Source of the DNA: Luscinia megarhynchos | Taxonomy: Eukaryota; Chordata; Aves; Passeriformes; Turdidae | Assembly (NCBI GenBank): GCA_034336665.1 | Contig: JAPFBE010000013.1 | Coordinates: forward strand, 18,951,056-19,015,055 | Direction of reading: 5' to 3' | DNA length: 64,000 nucleotides | In this document: positions 1 to 19,465 of the stretch, one piece after another | Position numbering within the stretch: the stretch's first letter is position 1 | Layout: every line of letters starts with the position of its first letter | Position numbers and translations under genes: made by a program | The notes under the pieces: generated by a model | Database searches by the model: none | What the model saw: only the letters and a program-made list of their open reading frames with translations | What the model was told of the DNA's origin: nothing

Positions 1-3000
1 TACAGTTATTTCTTATGGCAGACAGTCACATTGGTCCTACATGTAAATCCATGCTGTTCCCTGATGCTCTTCTGGTCTCTCATATGCATGGAAGTAGACT
101 CCAAGAGGATATGTTCCAAAAAGCCTCTAGCACCCAGGTAGGCCTGACTGGCTTATGGTTCTCCCCAGATATCCTCCTTGCCTTTCTTAAAGGTGAGCAT
201 AATATGAACCTTTTTCTGGTTCTTTGTGACCTCTCTTCATCACCACAGGTATCAGGAGTCCTACAGGGGCATCAGCCAGGTCTTTCAGCTGTCTTGAATG
301 AATCCTCTCTAGACCACGTGGATCTGAACACCTTTGTGATGATCCTGCCTTCCCTCTGAGGGATGAAGACAAGAGCAAGTTGCTATGAACACATATGCAT
401 TCATACAAGCTTTATTTTTTTTCTTTCTAGTTATTCAGGTCTTGATCTGAAAGTGATTTGGGCTGGTTTATATGCTTATATTACTGGGTTTCAGACTTAG
501 AAAAGAGAGTCCATCTGAAATAAAATTTTCCCACTGATGAAAATCTGAAATTATTCCAACTATTTTAATATCATTAGGATCGCTCCAGATAAAAACAAAA
601 CAAAATAAACCCAAACCAAACAAAAAAATACCCAAACAGAACAAACCACAAGAAGAATACCAGGCCCTTTTGTCATTATTTGTGAAAAAAAATAACCATG
701 ACATAATGTAGAAAAGCAATGAATTATGAGCCAAGTGGAAATGTTTTTCATCATTGTTGGAACAAAAATAATTGGGTTTAAAAAGTTGTCTGTGCTGTGT
801 GCCAAGCTCTCTTTTCCTGGCAATAAACCAGATCACCTCGTCCATACCCCCAGCACCTGACTGCCCTTCCTTCCAGCCTGCTCAACACCTTTAGCACTGT
901 GATCCTATGCTCTGCATCTCCATCATGTCTCAGCCCCTCTCACCTCTTAGATCCATCTTTATATTTTCAGTGCATAAAATATTCATCTCCATTGTGTTAG
1001 CTGGCGAAGAGGAGACAAATGTCATGGGTTGTGTGTGCATCTTAGTGACTGGACTGGATTGACTGGCCATGCAGCCTCAGCCTCCTCACTGATGGCATAA
1101 GTCTCCTTTCCTTTTCCTCTTTGAGATATTTATAGGGTTGGTCTTCTGTACCCAACTAGTGATATGTGAGAAACTCATAAGATTTTGAGATCTTTGAGAT
1201 GTGTAACCACCTAGTAAATTTGGTTGAAACTGGTCAGCAAGTTAAAGAAGATACCAAGAAAGTGGAACAACAGATAGATTGACAGTATAAACTTTGCTCA
1301 GTAAAATGGAGTAAAATTGAAAGTTTGTAATTTCAGCAATATTGCTTATGATTTCAAGTTAATGATGTCTGTCCAAACTTTCTTACCTCATGTATTTTAA
1401 CAACTATAGCTATTAAAATCATATTCTTTAAGGGATTCACAGCAAATCAAATGCAAAACACTAGAGCAGTGAACAAAGGAAATTACAGAATCATCATAAT
1501 GCTTTTGTTTCCAGTGCTGAAATCACAGCCATGATTATTTTATTTAAGCCAACTTCTCTGAAACATTTTGCCCAAAAGTTCCAGTCAGTCATGAACTCAT
1601 CCAATCTGTCATTGTCTGTTGGATGTGCTTCCCATCCTGTCATAAGGGAAATAACATGGAGGACCTGAACTTTCCATCTACCTAGCAGTCCTCACCAAGC
1701 ATATTTTCCTGGTTACACTGCAGATATTTGACATTCTTCTGGCCAAACATGTCACATCATTTGACAAAAGCACAGCTGACACATTATGGAGAATCTGTGT
1801 GTCACACTTGCCACATTGTGGGTTGCTGTTCTGGGAGAAAAGGAGCTGGGGATGTTAGCAGCTCTGGAGATGCTGCAGCTCGGTGAGCTGGCAGCCTCCC
1901 AGCACAGGGCACTGCAGAGATGCCATGATGTGGCAGAGGGGTCAACCAGGACACTGCTATTCCAGGTGTAGGAAATTTGACTCATCCAAGACCACGCCTG
2001 TGGCAGCAGGAGCTGAAGGCAGGTATTGTCCTGCAGGGTGCTGAGGTGATGGTGTCCTCAAACACAGGGCAAATCCAGACACGGCAACACTGGTCACCGA
2101 GACCTGGGTCAGATTTTCAAGTCACTGTGATCTTCAAACAGGGGAATTCAAACAACAGCCAAATTGGCTAGAAACAGGCCACAGATTGTCAAAACCTGTG
2201 ATGACTTCCCCAGATGTATTATTCCTTTGAGGTGGCTGAAAAATGCGGCCTCACCAAGCAAGAAGAGCTTGCAGATCTTGACCCTGCTGAGCAGATCTCA
2301 GCAGCAGGAAAGGCCAGGAGTTTCCCAAAATGGAGGTGCTCCCAGAAGTGGTGCCAGCTGCCCATGCTGCCTGGCTTGTGCTGACCTATATGGCAAAGAG
2401 ATCCCACCCACTCCTCTGGGCACACACAGGCTCCATCCCCAGAGCTGCTGCTGCTGAGACAGAAGCAGGGAGGTTCCATGGGCTCTATTTAATTTTATGA
2501 AAGGAAAGAAAGAAACATGATATTTTTGAAGCTTCAGCTAAAAAATACCTATGGGCCCATAATCTCACCCATATATTTGGTCACTTGCCCTAAAACCAAT
2601 GGCATGAATGTGGAGTCAAAGCTTCCAAACATGAATTTGCATTGCCAAAACAATGTAGGTGGGAATAGTTTTGGACAGATGCTGAAGGAGCAGGAGTGTG
2701 GCACTCCAGTCTACCAAAGGCTCAAACTGTTAAATCCATGAAACACCCAAATTTCTTCTGCAGGAATTCACACAACCAAGAAGGCAAAACAAAGTCACAG
2801 ATTTCCAGAGCAGAAGAGCCTGCTTAGAACAGTAATAAGGACATGGATAGCCACACATCCAAGAATCAGATAAAGATGCTATGATTAGAAAGCATATTAT
2901 AGGATAGAACAGAAAACCCCATGCCCCAACCTCAGCCATAGCCTCTACACTCACTTCAGGACAGGTGATGATTTCTATTCTGTCTTTTGGCAGAAATAGT

Positions 3001-5249
3001 GGGTTTTCTTTGAAATAGTCTTTGAACCAGCTGCCACAGCTTTGGGAAACAAAAAGACACAGTCTAAGCAATAGCAGAGAAATTGCAGCTTTTAGAAATT
3101 TCTAAATATATTATGGCATTTCCTGTGTATTATGATATTTCAGAGCAAGCTCTGAAAATCTTAAGGGTTTTTTGAAAAGGGACTGGCAAATTTGGAATGG
3201 CTAGAGGGGTATTCTGCTGCAGAAATTGCAACAGGGAAGGAGTGGGTGGACCTCAGTCTTAGAAAGAAGGATCCAAGACCTGGGGGATCTCCAGAGAGCA
3301 AGGTTTCCTCACAATCTCACCAGATCCCTAAGTGAAGGATAGAGTTGGAATCCTTTCCAATAAGGTTCACAGTGGAAATTGCACATCTATGCACTGGGTG
3401 TATGGTTTCAAATAATGCAGAAGACTGGATTTGAGGACTGCCATTTGATCTGATATTTTAATGCCTGTGTTTTGAGACACTGACAGAGTAAAGCAGAACA
3501 TTCAAAAGTAAACAGCACTGCCAGGAACACATGTCATTGTATATTTCTAATGTTCTCACTGAACTAAAGAGATTGCTTAACTTCTTATTCTTTAATGGGA
3601 TTCATATAGCTGGAAGATTATTGCAAACTATAAGGGCTGTGCCACATGGCAGGGTTAATTCTGTTTTTGGCACTCTTTACTCAGCTTTTGCTCATGTTAT
3701 TGCTATTCAGCAGTTGTGTTTCAGGCTGTCTCAGCTCCACTGCAGCCAGATGTCTCTGATGATTGTGGAATAACATCTAATTGTAGCTAGGTAATGTCTA
3801 TCCTAGCCATCAGCTTTTCAAAACACATCACCTCTCCATTGGAAATCTTACAGGAAGGAAAGGAAATCTCCTCCAGCAATTGAGACTTGTGTGGCCCAGA
3901 TTTGTGTAACCCTAAGCAGCTGTGAAAAACATCTGTGTGAGCTGGGTACCCAATCATGCTGTTGTTGCTCCACTGCCCAGCAGCACAGTGTCACCAGGCA
4001 GGCACTCAGTGTGGCTCAGGGGCCATGTGGCAGGGGAGTGACCCTGGGGCTCCCTGCTCTGGACTGGGAGCCCCCAGGACACTGGGGAGCCTGCAGCACA
4101 GCTCCAAGCCTCTGCCCTGCTTGGTGAGCACTAACCCGAGCAGCCAGGCCAGGCAGGACTGCTGGGTCACCTGGCACCAAGGATCCCAAAACCAGGGAGG
4201 GAACAGTGCCTGGACCCTGGGCTGCTGGCTGAGGAGCAGTGTCTGGGACAGCCTCAGGTGGGAGCAGAGCTGGAGCTGCTTCTGCAGCCAGCTGGGGCAA
4301 TGTTGGTCAGGTTCTGCAAAGAAGTGCAGGGAAAGAGAAAGGTGAAAAAGAAGACTGGGATGACACTCCTTTGGAAGCAACAAAGCTGACAAGCAGGCAG
4401 CTGTGGGGTAAAAAGTTCAGCATTTACCCCTGGAGGTGTAAGCAGAGCTGCCATGAAGCCCATGCAGCAAAGGGCAGGTGGCAGCAAAGGGCATCAGCCT
4501 TACCTTTGCATTCCCCAAAAGAGTTCCCCTGTAACAGCTCGACACTCACAGGATCTGTTAATGCCAGGCAAAACTGAATCTCTATTTAGAGCTTCCTGGT
4601 AACTTTTCTTATTCTACTGTTCAAGATCGCATGAAACTTTTTTTTATTACAGGAGGAAATCTGTCTTTCACAAATGCAAATTCCTGAGCTGACTTATTCA
4701 GTCACACCTACTATATATGTGGTAACTCACCAGGCTCCAGTAATTGTGGCACAGGCTTGAAATCATGGGGTTCTTCTGGTTTAATTTTAAGATTCAGAAA
4801 GCATCTTCTTTAAGTTTTGCAGACATTAATCATGTCAAGAATCCCACTGATTTTTGACTGTATATATTTCTAAACTAAACTATTCAATTCTTACACAATA
4901 CCACGTCACCATGAACTGCTGGGGGTGTTTCAATCAAGCATCATTGTAACTGTTGATGCTAATACTTGTGATTGAAGTTTGAATAAAGAAGAAACTCTAC
5001 CAGTATGCACAGCAAGCAGTGCACCAGTTGGGCATGGAGGTATTTTCCACCCTTGAAGTAGCTGCAGTTTAAATGCCTTTATTAGCAGCTGGTTTGCCTG
5101 CAGCTGTGTTAGGCACAAGCAGAGCTATCCCTGCACTGCACTGAGACTCAGCTCCCATCTCATCTGGGTTTGGCTCCATCTAGTCAAAGATCTGAGCATA
5201 TACTGATATTAGCAAGGTAGATTATTACTGATATATGTTATTATATAGC

Positions 5250-5275
<26 letters not shown>
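5250..5275. repeat. (AT)13 microsatellite
   Basis: Uninterrupted alternating A/T run of 26 bases in the flank downstream of TMEM45A, likely to vary in length. Confidence 0.97.
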
Positions 5276-5280
<5 letters not shown>

Positions 5281-6736
5281 GTTTGCCTTTGTGTCCTTTC
5301 TTGGGCTCAGCTATGTTCAATCCTTACAAACATCTGATAAATCTCTTGAAGTAAATGTAACCTAATGAATCCTTAAATAAATTTTTATTCAGGCTTCTTT
5401 GTCTTAAATCACGTCTGACTCTCTCCTGGACAAGCAGCCAGAATTACTTGACTCTTTCAATGAATTTGGGACATAGATCTGTGTGAATATAATTTTGAAT
5501 ATAGTTTTGTGTCACATCAATATAGTGAGTATTTTGCTGAGAGGAAACACTGACTGGCTTTCTGCTCCAAGTTTACACACAGAAATGTTTTAATAAAGTG
5601 CATTGACCTGATTTCCAGATATAGAAAATGCAAGTCTCTGACATGCTTTCAATAACTATTTCTGCAAAGTGAGTTGCAATGAAAATATGAACAGCTGCTA
5701 TATATGCATGCAAACATACAAGCATCTGCAAAGTAAATATTTCCTTTTTAAAATAAAATTTACTAAATTGGTTAGAGGTTTATTTTTCTCTTTTGAAAAA
5801 ATAAATCAAATTTCTACCAAAAGGGTGAGAAAATGTCACGACATTTCTGAAAATTTTATCAAAGGAGTCATGAGCAGTGTACACATGTTCCAATGAAAAC
5901 ACTCCAGAGATTGCTTGTCATCCTATTCTGTTTTACAGCAGCATACAAAATGTGGGGTATTTCTTTAAACGCTGTAAGAAGAAACATATTTCTGCCTGAG
6001 AAGTTCCCAACATGGATGTAATAATGTTTGCCAGCAGCCATGCTTAGATATTTAAGGAAAGAAAAAAATCCTAGAGTTCAAATGGGGTAGAATAATTTCT
6101 TACCTGCTTTGAACCTGAGGAGCTGCCAAACACAAAGTGCTCAAAACGTCACAGTCACTACACAACAGGTGACTCCAACCAAAATTCTGTCCCAGTGGAG
6201 TGAAGGCACGTAGTGCAGGCTGTCAGCAATGCTATAAAATGGTTATTATGCAATCATACTCTTGTAATAAAACATTAACTACTTGTCTATTGATAAAACT
6301 TTAACCTTTTCCATTCTAAAAAAAAAGAGTTTTGGCATGTGTATGTTTGTTACCTCTTGGGGACTGACTCTGGTCCTCAAGATAGGTCTGCATGTGCTGT
6401 GAGGGGTGGTGCTGGCTGGCACATGATGAAAATCAACACAGTCAAAGTGAAGAAGAAAATAGTTATTTTAAGAATGAAATGGAATAAGCACATCTTTTTT
6501 GTTATCAGCATTCAGTGGTTTAATTCCCATTGTGTAAGTAGGGACAGTACCTTGTTTTGACATGGTGTTTTTCACTAGTGAGGGAAGGAGATTTGTTTGG
6601 CTTTTTTAACTACCAAAGCAATTCCATCTCAGTTTAGAAAACAGGACTCAACAAGCTGATGTGGTGTGCCAAGGATGTCCAAAAAAAGGATTCTGGTCTC
6701 TTGGGATGTGGCACAATGGTCTAGCCATTAGATAGT

Positions 6737-6760
6737 ACTGCTACTGCTGCTGCTACTACT
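6737..6760. repeat. Short CTG/CTA trinucleotide repeat
   Basis: Eight trinucleotides alternating ctg, cta and act in an AT-rich flank. Non-coding in context. Confidence 0.8.
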
Positions 6761-7056
6761 CCAGACTATGATTCCTTTAAGACCTTACAGATTGTTATGA
6801 TGTTTTTTCCTCTCATGAAGAATAAAGATGAGTAATATATGTATTTATTATTTTAATTTAATTGGTGGCAATCTGCAAGGTGCTCACAATTATATTCATA
6901 CTCAAAATATTCATACTGAAAATAAAAAATACCTCATGTCAGGTGACCAAGACACTCTGTATTGAAGAAGACTCCTAAGGACATAGGAAAGACTACGGAA
7001 ATGATAAAACAATTAGGATTACTTTTACAAACAGGAGCAGTAAAATTGTTAATGAG

Positions 7057-7600
7057 TGTAATGGTTTGAAAGCAAAACCAGAAAGAGACTGCAAGTCAGA
7101 AATAAAATTTAACAGGAAAAGAAATATAGAAAAATAAAATACATGCAGTAGTACAAAAAAAACCCACTGACAGAGTCAGAATACAACCTGACACCCCGCT
7201 AGTTGGGGTGGTGGTAGCAGTCCAGATGAAGGGGTCTTGTTGAAGTAGTGATTCTGTAGAAAGGTCTGGTAGCCCTTGTCCTCTGGAAACCAGTGGGTAA
7301 GGGCAGCTTTGGTGTTTTTGTCTCGGTAGGAAAGGCTTGGCTCATCCCCCTGGCTGGAGCATCTCCCAGTGAGATGATGTAATTTCATCAGTCATACAGT
7401 GGGACTCAATGGCCCAGTAACAGAAGATATCTCCCTGGAGGAAGGATGGGTCATGGAAAAGATAAAGAACACTGCCTCACCTGGTTTTAACAGATGGCCC
7501 ATTAGCAGAGGATAACTCCCACAGAGATAAGAATCACTGCCCCACCTGGTTTCAGCAGATGGTGATAGAATACAGGCTTTTGGGCACATCTTTACATTGT
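7057..7600 (+). mobile_element. Probable solo LTR of an endogenous retrovirus (songbird type)
   Basis: The segment begins TGTAATGGTTTGAAAGC, a typical LTR-like TG start, and continues with an A-rich part, then a GC-richer part. It holds an imperfect internal duplication of about 80 bases: 'actgcctcacctggttttaa' near 7471 and 'actgccccacctggtttcag' near 7537, each followed by cagatgg. The text resembles LTRs I associate with songbird ERVL families, but that is from memory. No clear right border or target-site duplication is seen, and no retroviral coding sequence is adjacent. The strand is tentative. Confidence 0.45.
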
Positions 7601-10600
7601 GACCTAGGATAATGTGCTTCTTCAGATAGCCAAATGTCTTGATAGTCTGCTCACAGAGGTTTAAAGACAGGCTGTGTCACCACACCAGTGACAGGCTGAT
7701 ACAAACCTTTAGGAGGGACAGGGCTGCATGCTGTCCCTCTGGGCTCAGCTCTGTCCAGTCTGGGTGGGGGTGTCTGCCTGCCTGTCTGTGGTAGCCCTGT
7801 TGTTACAAACATGTTTCTTGTCCTGGATTTTTCTTCTCTCCATGTTATTCTTGTTAGGATGGGAAACAGAAAAGGAAAATATCCTCAGTGCCATGGGAGG
7901 CTGAGAGGCACAGCTCGAGGGCCAGCCCCAGTGTGCATCCCAATGCCCAGGTATCCCATGGGATTGGAAGTACTTGCAGGGCTGGCCAGGCAAGCCATGG
8001 GAGCCTGAAGGCTGCAGGACCCAGCTCTCCCACTGCTGTCCAACTGTGAACAGCAGCAATGCTCAGCTGGACAGAAACATCTCCTCATCCTGCGTACAGA
8101 GACTGCTTTGGACCCTTGGAATGTTAATTACTTTACAGCCCTCTGCCATAAGCAATTAAATGTTTGCTTTCCTCCTGCTTAAAGGGAAAAGAATGTAAAA
8201 CTGCATCTAAGAGACACACAGGAAGATGCTCATTTCTGAGCAGGACTCTTGCGAGACAAAACAGAACCAAATGTAATTTGGATTTTGAAGATGGGGAAAC
8301 TGAGGCACAGAACAGTTCAGTGACATTAAGTTAAGCTCCATCCAGCTTTGCTAAGCTGAGTCTGAGATTTGTGGTGTATTAAAAGCATATCCAGCATCTG
8401 AATCACAGGTCTGAGTCCTTTGTTGACAGAAATGCCCCTAGATGATTGCAGATATTTTTTAATGACAAATAGGAAAGAAATCATTCATTCTCATTGCTAT
8501 TTACACTGCCCTTCCTACTCAATGGAAAGAGCATCCCTGCTTCTTTCCTTTGCATGGCTAACATCATCATGGATATCTTTGACTAGAATGTTGAGTTTAG
8601 ATATATGAAACACTAAGAGTCCAAAACTTTGGATTGCAAGCCCAGCTTTGCCAATGGAAGACATTTTGTCAGCTGGGAAGTTGCAGTAGGATTGTGGGCA
8701 AAACTGATTGTGAATTTCTAACTTCACAGGAGCACTTCATATAAAACACAAGAAAAAAATTATTTAAGGCACAATATGGCGAAACCAACACAAATAAATG
8801 AACATCTCTTAAAAGACAGTATACTTTTGTTTATGAAAATATTTAATCATGCTTATACGATAGAATAATCAAACTGAAAGGGAACCTTAACACTTGTAAA
8901 TTTGTATCTGTGATGCAGCTGGAGGGAGATAAAATTGCTCTTGAGTGACGGAATATGTTTCTTCTGTTTTTCTCCAATTCTTTTAAGCCTTAATTAGAGC
9001 CAGATGTTTCTTATTTCCTTTCTTTTTTGTTTTCAAGTGTGCACAAAGTGTGGTGCCAGCAGTAAACACCATCTTTGACTTTTTTTTATGTGTCAACTGC
9101 GTCTGAGTCAGAATCATGAACCAGTAAAATTCCAGCAAGGCAGTGCAAGCTTTCACTCCACCGGTCATTCCCACTGGAAGGGGGAGATTGTCATTGCTGT
9201 TTCCTGTGGCACAGGAGTCATAAAAATCCCACCATGTGTCTGAGAACCTTGCCCCTGGCAAATACCACTGGAGGCAGAAGGCTGGAATGCTGTATACCAT
9301 GAACACAGCTGCCCCTCCCATGCTCTTCAGAGTGCTGGGATTTGCTTCATTGCTATTCAGCTGTATGGATCTGCAGCTTGTTTTCCATTTCTTCCTTCTC
9401 CTCCTCAGGGAGACAGTGGCTGGTAACCACAGCATGTAGGCAAAACCATTTCTGCTCCCATTTCATGCCTTTATTTTGGCCTCACATTAATATCTGAGGT
9501 GCCATCTCTGGCAGAGTGTTTTCTCAGAAATGGCAGAAGTCTATATGTGAGAGCTTCCTTTCTAAACCAAACTGCTAAGTAGTATTGCTGTAGCATTTAT
9601 AATTATGGTTTTTCATCTATTTTTCTAAATGTATTTTCATTCTAAGAACTGTATCAAATATAGAAATCCATGAGCTGCAACATTTACCTAGCAAAGAGAT
9701 AGAAATTAGTGTTCAAAAAAAGTCATCTGAGGACAAGTTATTCCTTATTTGACAAATATTAAGCTTTTTACTCCCACATATTTTGAGCAAGCACATATTA
9801 TACCTAGAATAGATTTTAAGGATAAATTTTCTGGGAGTTGTCTTTCTCCCTTTTAACAGATGTGCTCTTTGTTGTTTAGTCCTTGGGAGTCAGGCTTCCT
9901 TCCACTACTGCACATGCTGAAGGGGTTTTTGGATAAAAAACTATTCTGTTTTCTTCCACCAACTTCTGTACCAGCAACTCCTACCCCAGCTGCTGTAATT
10001 TGGAGGAACTGAAACATTTTGGGGGAGGGTATTAAGGTACATGGTGCACTGAAATTTTTTAGTGCCGTGGTTTTATGGATGAGTGAACCTGGAGGATTCA
10101 AATTCTTTGCCCTCACATTTGCTCTTTGATCATGCTATGTTTAGTCACAAGGGAAAAAAGTATTTGTTTACAGAATATAGAACAAACATCACAGTTTCCA
10201 ATGACAAGGTAGTTCTGACCTTTCTTCAACTAAAGTGCAGCTTGTTCAAATGTCTGGATGTGTTATCAGAGTAAACTGTTTATACCACCCTATCCTGTCC
10301 CATAAATGGTTATATTTTTTCCCCTGAAAACATGACAGACATTTTACATTAATAAATCAATTTTATTTAAATAAAGTTACAAGTGTATTTTGTCTAGTAA
10401 AAACTACCATATAGTTTCTCAAAGGCACCAGTATTTAAAAATAATTTAAATTTTCTTGAGAGCAGCTTCCTTTTTCTGAGTGGTGTTTGTAAACTTGTCA
10501 GACCTCCTTCCCCTCATTCAACTCAGGCAATACCTGCTGCTTATGAAATGATGAAGGCTGTACCTTTTTCACTGTAATATGTGCCCTACAGTTCCTGGGT

Positions 10601-13256
10601 ATCTCTTTTGAACACAGGAGAATGGGTCAGGTGTTTCATGTAGCAAAACCCCACTCTGAAATAGGGTGTTTCTTTCCTTTGTGACACCATAAATTTGTCA
10701 GGCACAGACCCTCACTATGACACTCACTTTGCATGTACTGTAAGTATTAAAAATTAAATTCAAAAGACTATTCTTTCTCTGAGACTTCAGAATCTGTTTT
10801 TCCTTGCTTTTCTCCAAGCTTTATAATGCAAGGCCACCTTTTCTAATGTGAGAAAAGAGTATTGCACAAAGCCTGCCCTACAGCTCTGTGTCACAGACTG
10901 CATCAGCCTCCAGTCTGGGCTTCTTCAGAGGTGTCTTTGCAAGGCATGGTTGCACCAAAAACAGCAGATGTGTGTTGGGCTGATTCATCCAGTTCTGTGA
11001 TCATTTACAGGAGATTCACAGCAGGGACACAGAGGGAGGTGCAGGTGATACCTCTCAGCAGGCCAAATCCTGCTCATATTTTCTCCAAAGAAAAGACCCA
11101 GCTCTACAGCCACTGCTGGATGTGGCTAAGGACAGAGCCAGAGCCCCCAGGCTCCTCTCCACAGGAGGAACAGTGTCAGCAGCCACTCTCTGGCCAGTGA
11201 GTTCAAGTACTGTCACTTTTTGCTTCTGTAAAAGCAAGGAATATTTTTCTAAAAGAGATTTTGCTAAGCACTTTCCCTGTGCACAGCTCACCCATGAGGT
11301 TCACCTCATCAGCTGATTTTGGCTTATTGTGACAGACTTCTGTGATAATCCCCAAATTCTCTTTGATGAACAACCATCATCTTCTCTGCCCAGCACTATA
11401 GAAGCTTTGTAGCTCAACCATTCTAACAGGAAAAAGAATCTGCCCTTTTAAAATATCCCCACAATTTAGAGACAACAGTGATGTGATGCAATTAAGGTAA
11501 AATGCTGCAACCAGCAGGCAAACTCCTCAGGGAAACCATGGATCTTCCTTCTACAGAAAATCGGATTTTAATGGAACCACAGTAATCAAGCTCAAGTCTT
11601 AGATTTACTGAGTGGAGTAAATACAATTATTTCAGAGTTTGTAGTAAGACCACTGTAAAACTAAGAGACAGAGCTACAAATATACCACACCAATACCTAT
11701 CTTACAAGAATGTCCCAAGACAGGCTTTACTAAAGTTTGCCAAAGTCTCCAAGAGCCTTCAGAGAAAGGCATTGAAAAGGGCCAACAATAGCTAGGAAAA
11801 GCAGTGATCTTTGGCTAGCAATGTGCAATTTCCTCTTTGGCATTTGTAAATGTATGTATTTGTAGAAATGTATGCGAGCCAACTACTCTTGCTTTCCAAG
11901 GAAGATTCATCTGGATAATCTGACACCTGGTTACAGGTGTTACTTCACAATACTTGGCAAATATCTAAAATAAATTTTAAAATTAACAACTGAAGTCTTC
12001 TAAGAAGACATAGGAAAGCTCAGGCAGTTTATTGTGCTTGTCATTCTGCTTAGAAATCCCTTTAGTTTAGAGATACAGCACCTTAATATTTTCATGGTAT
12101 TAAATGTATTTATCAAGAAAAGCAGTGAAGAAATTTGCATTGTTCCTGCCTGTGAGAAGCAAAATAATTTCTGATGATCTCCTTCAGAATAAATAGTACC
12201 ACTGATTTTGGAAAGGCACTGACAAAACTGACAGACTAAAATACAGCATTAACAGCATGTGCAGCTAAGAAAGGTACTCCTTGAAAAAGGGGAGATAAAA
12301 GGTAGATCTTAAAAGTGCAGTAAATATTTATGTTGCATTGAAGGTTAAGTAGTTTTAGAAAAAGTCTGTAAGGATTTTTGGGGTCTTGGGATCCCTTTGA
12401 GGTACAAACTATTTTATTAGCTGGCTTTTTTAAGCAATCAGTTTGCTGCCATTGGCCATGAACACTTTGCTTTTCACTGGATCTGTTTGCATGGAGAAAA
12501 TAAATGCAATTAAAATTGGTGTTATTTTTTTAATTCCCTCACAGGTGTTGGTAGCTGGGTATGGAGCTACTAAGAAGGCAACACTTGCCCTCCCACAGCT
12601 CACTGTGCAGCACTGTGCAGGCTGCCTGATGACTGAAGGGACTGACAGGGAAAGGGATGCAAACCTTCTCATCCTGCCCACAGAGCAGAATTACCCACTC
12701 CTGAACTCAGGTGGTGGGTCATGTGTCTGCTCTGAACCCTGCAGAAAACCACCAAATTCCACCAAAGGAAAGGAAATAACTTTGGGAAATAAACTGGTTT
12801 TGAAGTTAGGTGCTGCCTTTCTGGAAAAAAAAATTGTTCCAGGCAGCAAAGGGAGGCAGAGTCACTTCCACTGCCTTGCAAAGTCAGAGGATAGCAAAGA
12901 GACAGGACTGTCCAGGCACAAGCATGGACAACTGCACTGGTTTTTGATCACCATGCACATCTTTGGTCCTCCAGGCTTGGTGGTGTCTCTGGGGGGCGGG
13001 GTGAACACACTAAACACTCTTCAGTGAACCACTCAGTGGGTTCACAGTGAGTTCTTTCTGTTTAACATAAAGCCAGAGACACAAAGTTTTTATACAGAAC
13101 AACTGCAAGACTGTGGTTTCTTTATCTCATTCTGTTTTCCAGGCTTGCACAGTTATTTATCCACAGGCACTTGCAGGGCAACCAACACACACATTTAGAC
13201 ATCCTAATTATGGGAACTTTATGTCCAGCAGTGGCTGAAAAACATTTTTCTTAGCT
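7601..13256. other. Flank downstream of TMEM45A: no gene recognised
   Basis: AT-rich sequence without recognisable exons or CR1 copies. It contains the distal TMEM45A poly(A) candidate. Open frames at 8983-9435 (minus) and 12443-13027 (plus) resemble no family I know and lack exon-like borders. Confidence 0.6.
12413..12418 (-). terminator. TMEM45A: Candidate distal TMEM45A poly(A) signal (AATAAA)
   Basis: Canonical hexamer on the minus strand, 1.1 kb downstream of the TMEM45A stop. It is the first perfect AATAAA I find after the stop codon. It is an alternative to the nearer ATTAAA at 13262-13257. Confidence 0.3.
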
Positions 13257-13262
13257 TTTAAT
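13257..13262 (-). terminator. TMEM45A: Candidate TMEM45A poly(A) signal (ATTAAA)
   Basis: ATTAAA on the minus strand, about 295 bases after the TMEM45A stop. A canonical AATAAA occurs further down at 12418-12413, giving a 3' UTR of about 1.1 kb. Sequence alone does not decide between them; both could be used. Confidence 0.3.
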
Positions 13263-13555
13263 AAGGCAAACACACAGACTTCATTGTTCCACCTCATCCA
13301 CGCCAAGTCTGTCCAATGCTAGTCTGATTTTCAGTGAAGCATGTGATAAACAAGGTACTAGTGCAATCACCATGGATCAACATCAAACTTACCCTTCACA
13401 AAAAAAAATAACTGTGTAGATGTAGACATCATGGGGCATTGATATTTGCAAAGCAAGTCATACTAAAAAATGAATAACATGGCAAAAAATTGTAGAAATG
13501 AGGTATAAATTAGCCTAATGGTTGGAGTGGGCAAACTGGTCAAGCCATAGTCATG

Positions 13556-19454
<5,899 letters not shown>

Positions 19455-19465
19455 CTAGGCAATAC

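Larger units (their letters stand above)
1..7056. other. Flank downstream of TMEM45A: no gene recognised
   Basis: AT-rich non-coding sequence. I looked for the 3' neighbour expected from human order (ADGRG7, minus strand) and found no seven-transmembrane exon. A GC-richer stretch at about 3950-4330 has short overlapping open frames on both strands that resemble no known protein. Confidence 0.6.

Noticed and set aside
560..845. Hydrophobic minus-strand frames that look like membrane segments
   Set aside because: The hydrophobic residues come from A/C-rich low complexity at 590-650 read in reverse (Phe/Leu/Gly/Val); no conservation signal can be seen.
3950..4580. GC-richer segment with overlapping 94-129 codon frames on both strands
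   Set aside because: Frames contradict each other, there are no exon borders and no recognisable domain; left as unassigned sequence.
8983..9435. 150-codon minus-strand frame with hydrophobic stretches, considered as an ADGRG7 exon
   Set aside because: It lacks the adhesion-GPCR motifs expected, and no splice-bounded part aligned with what I know of the family.
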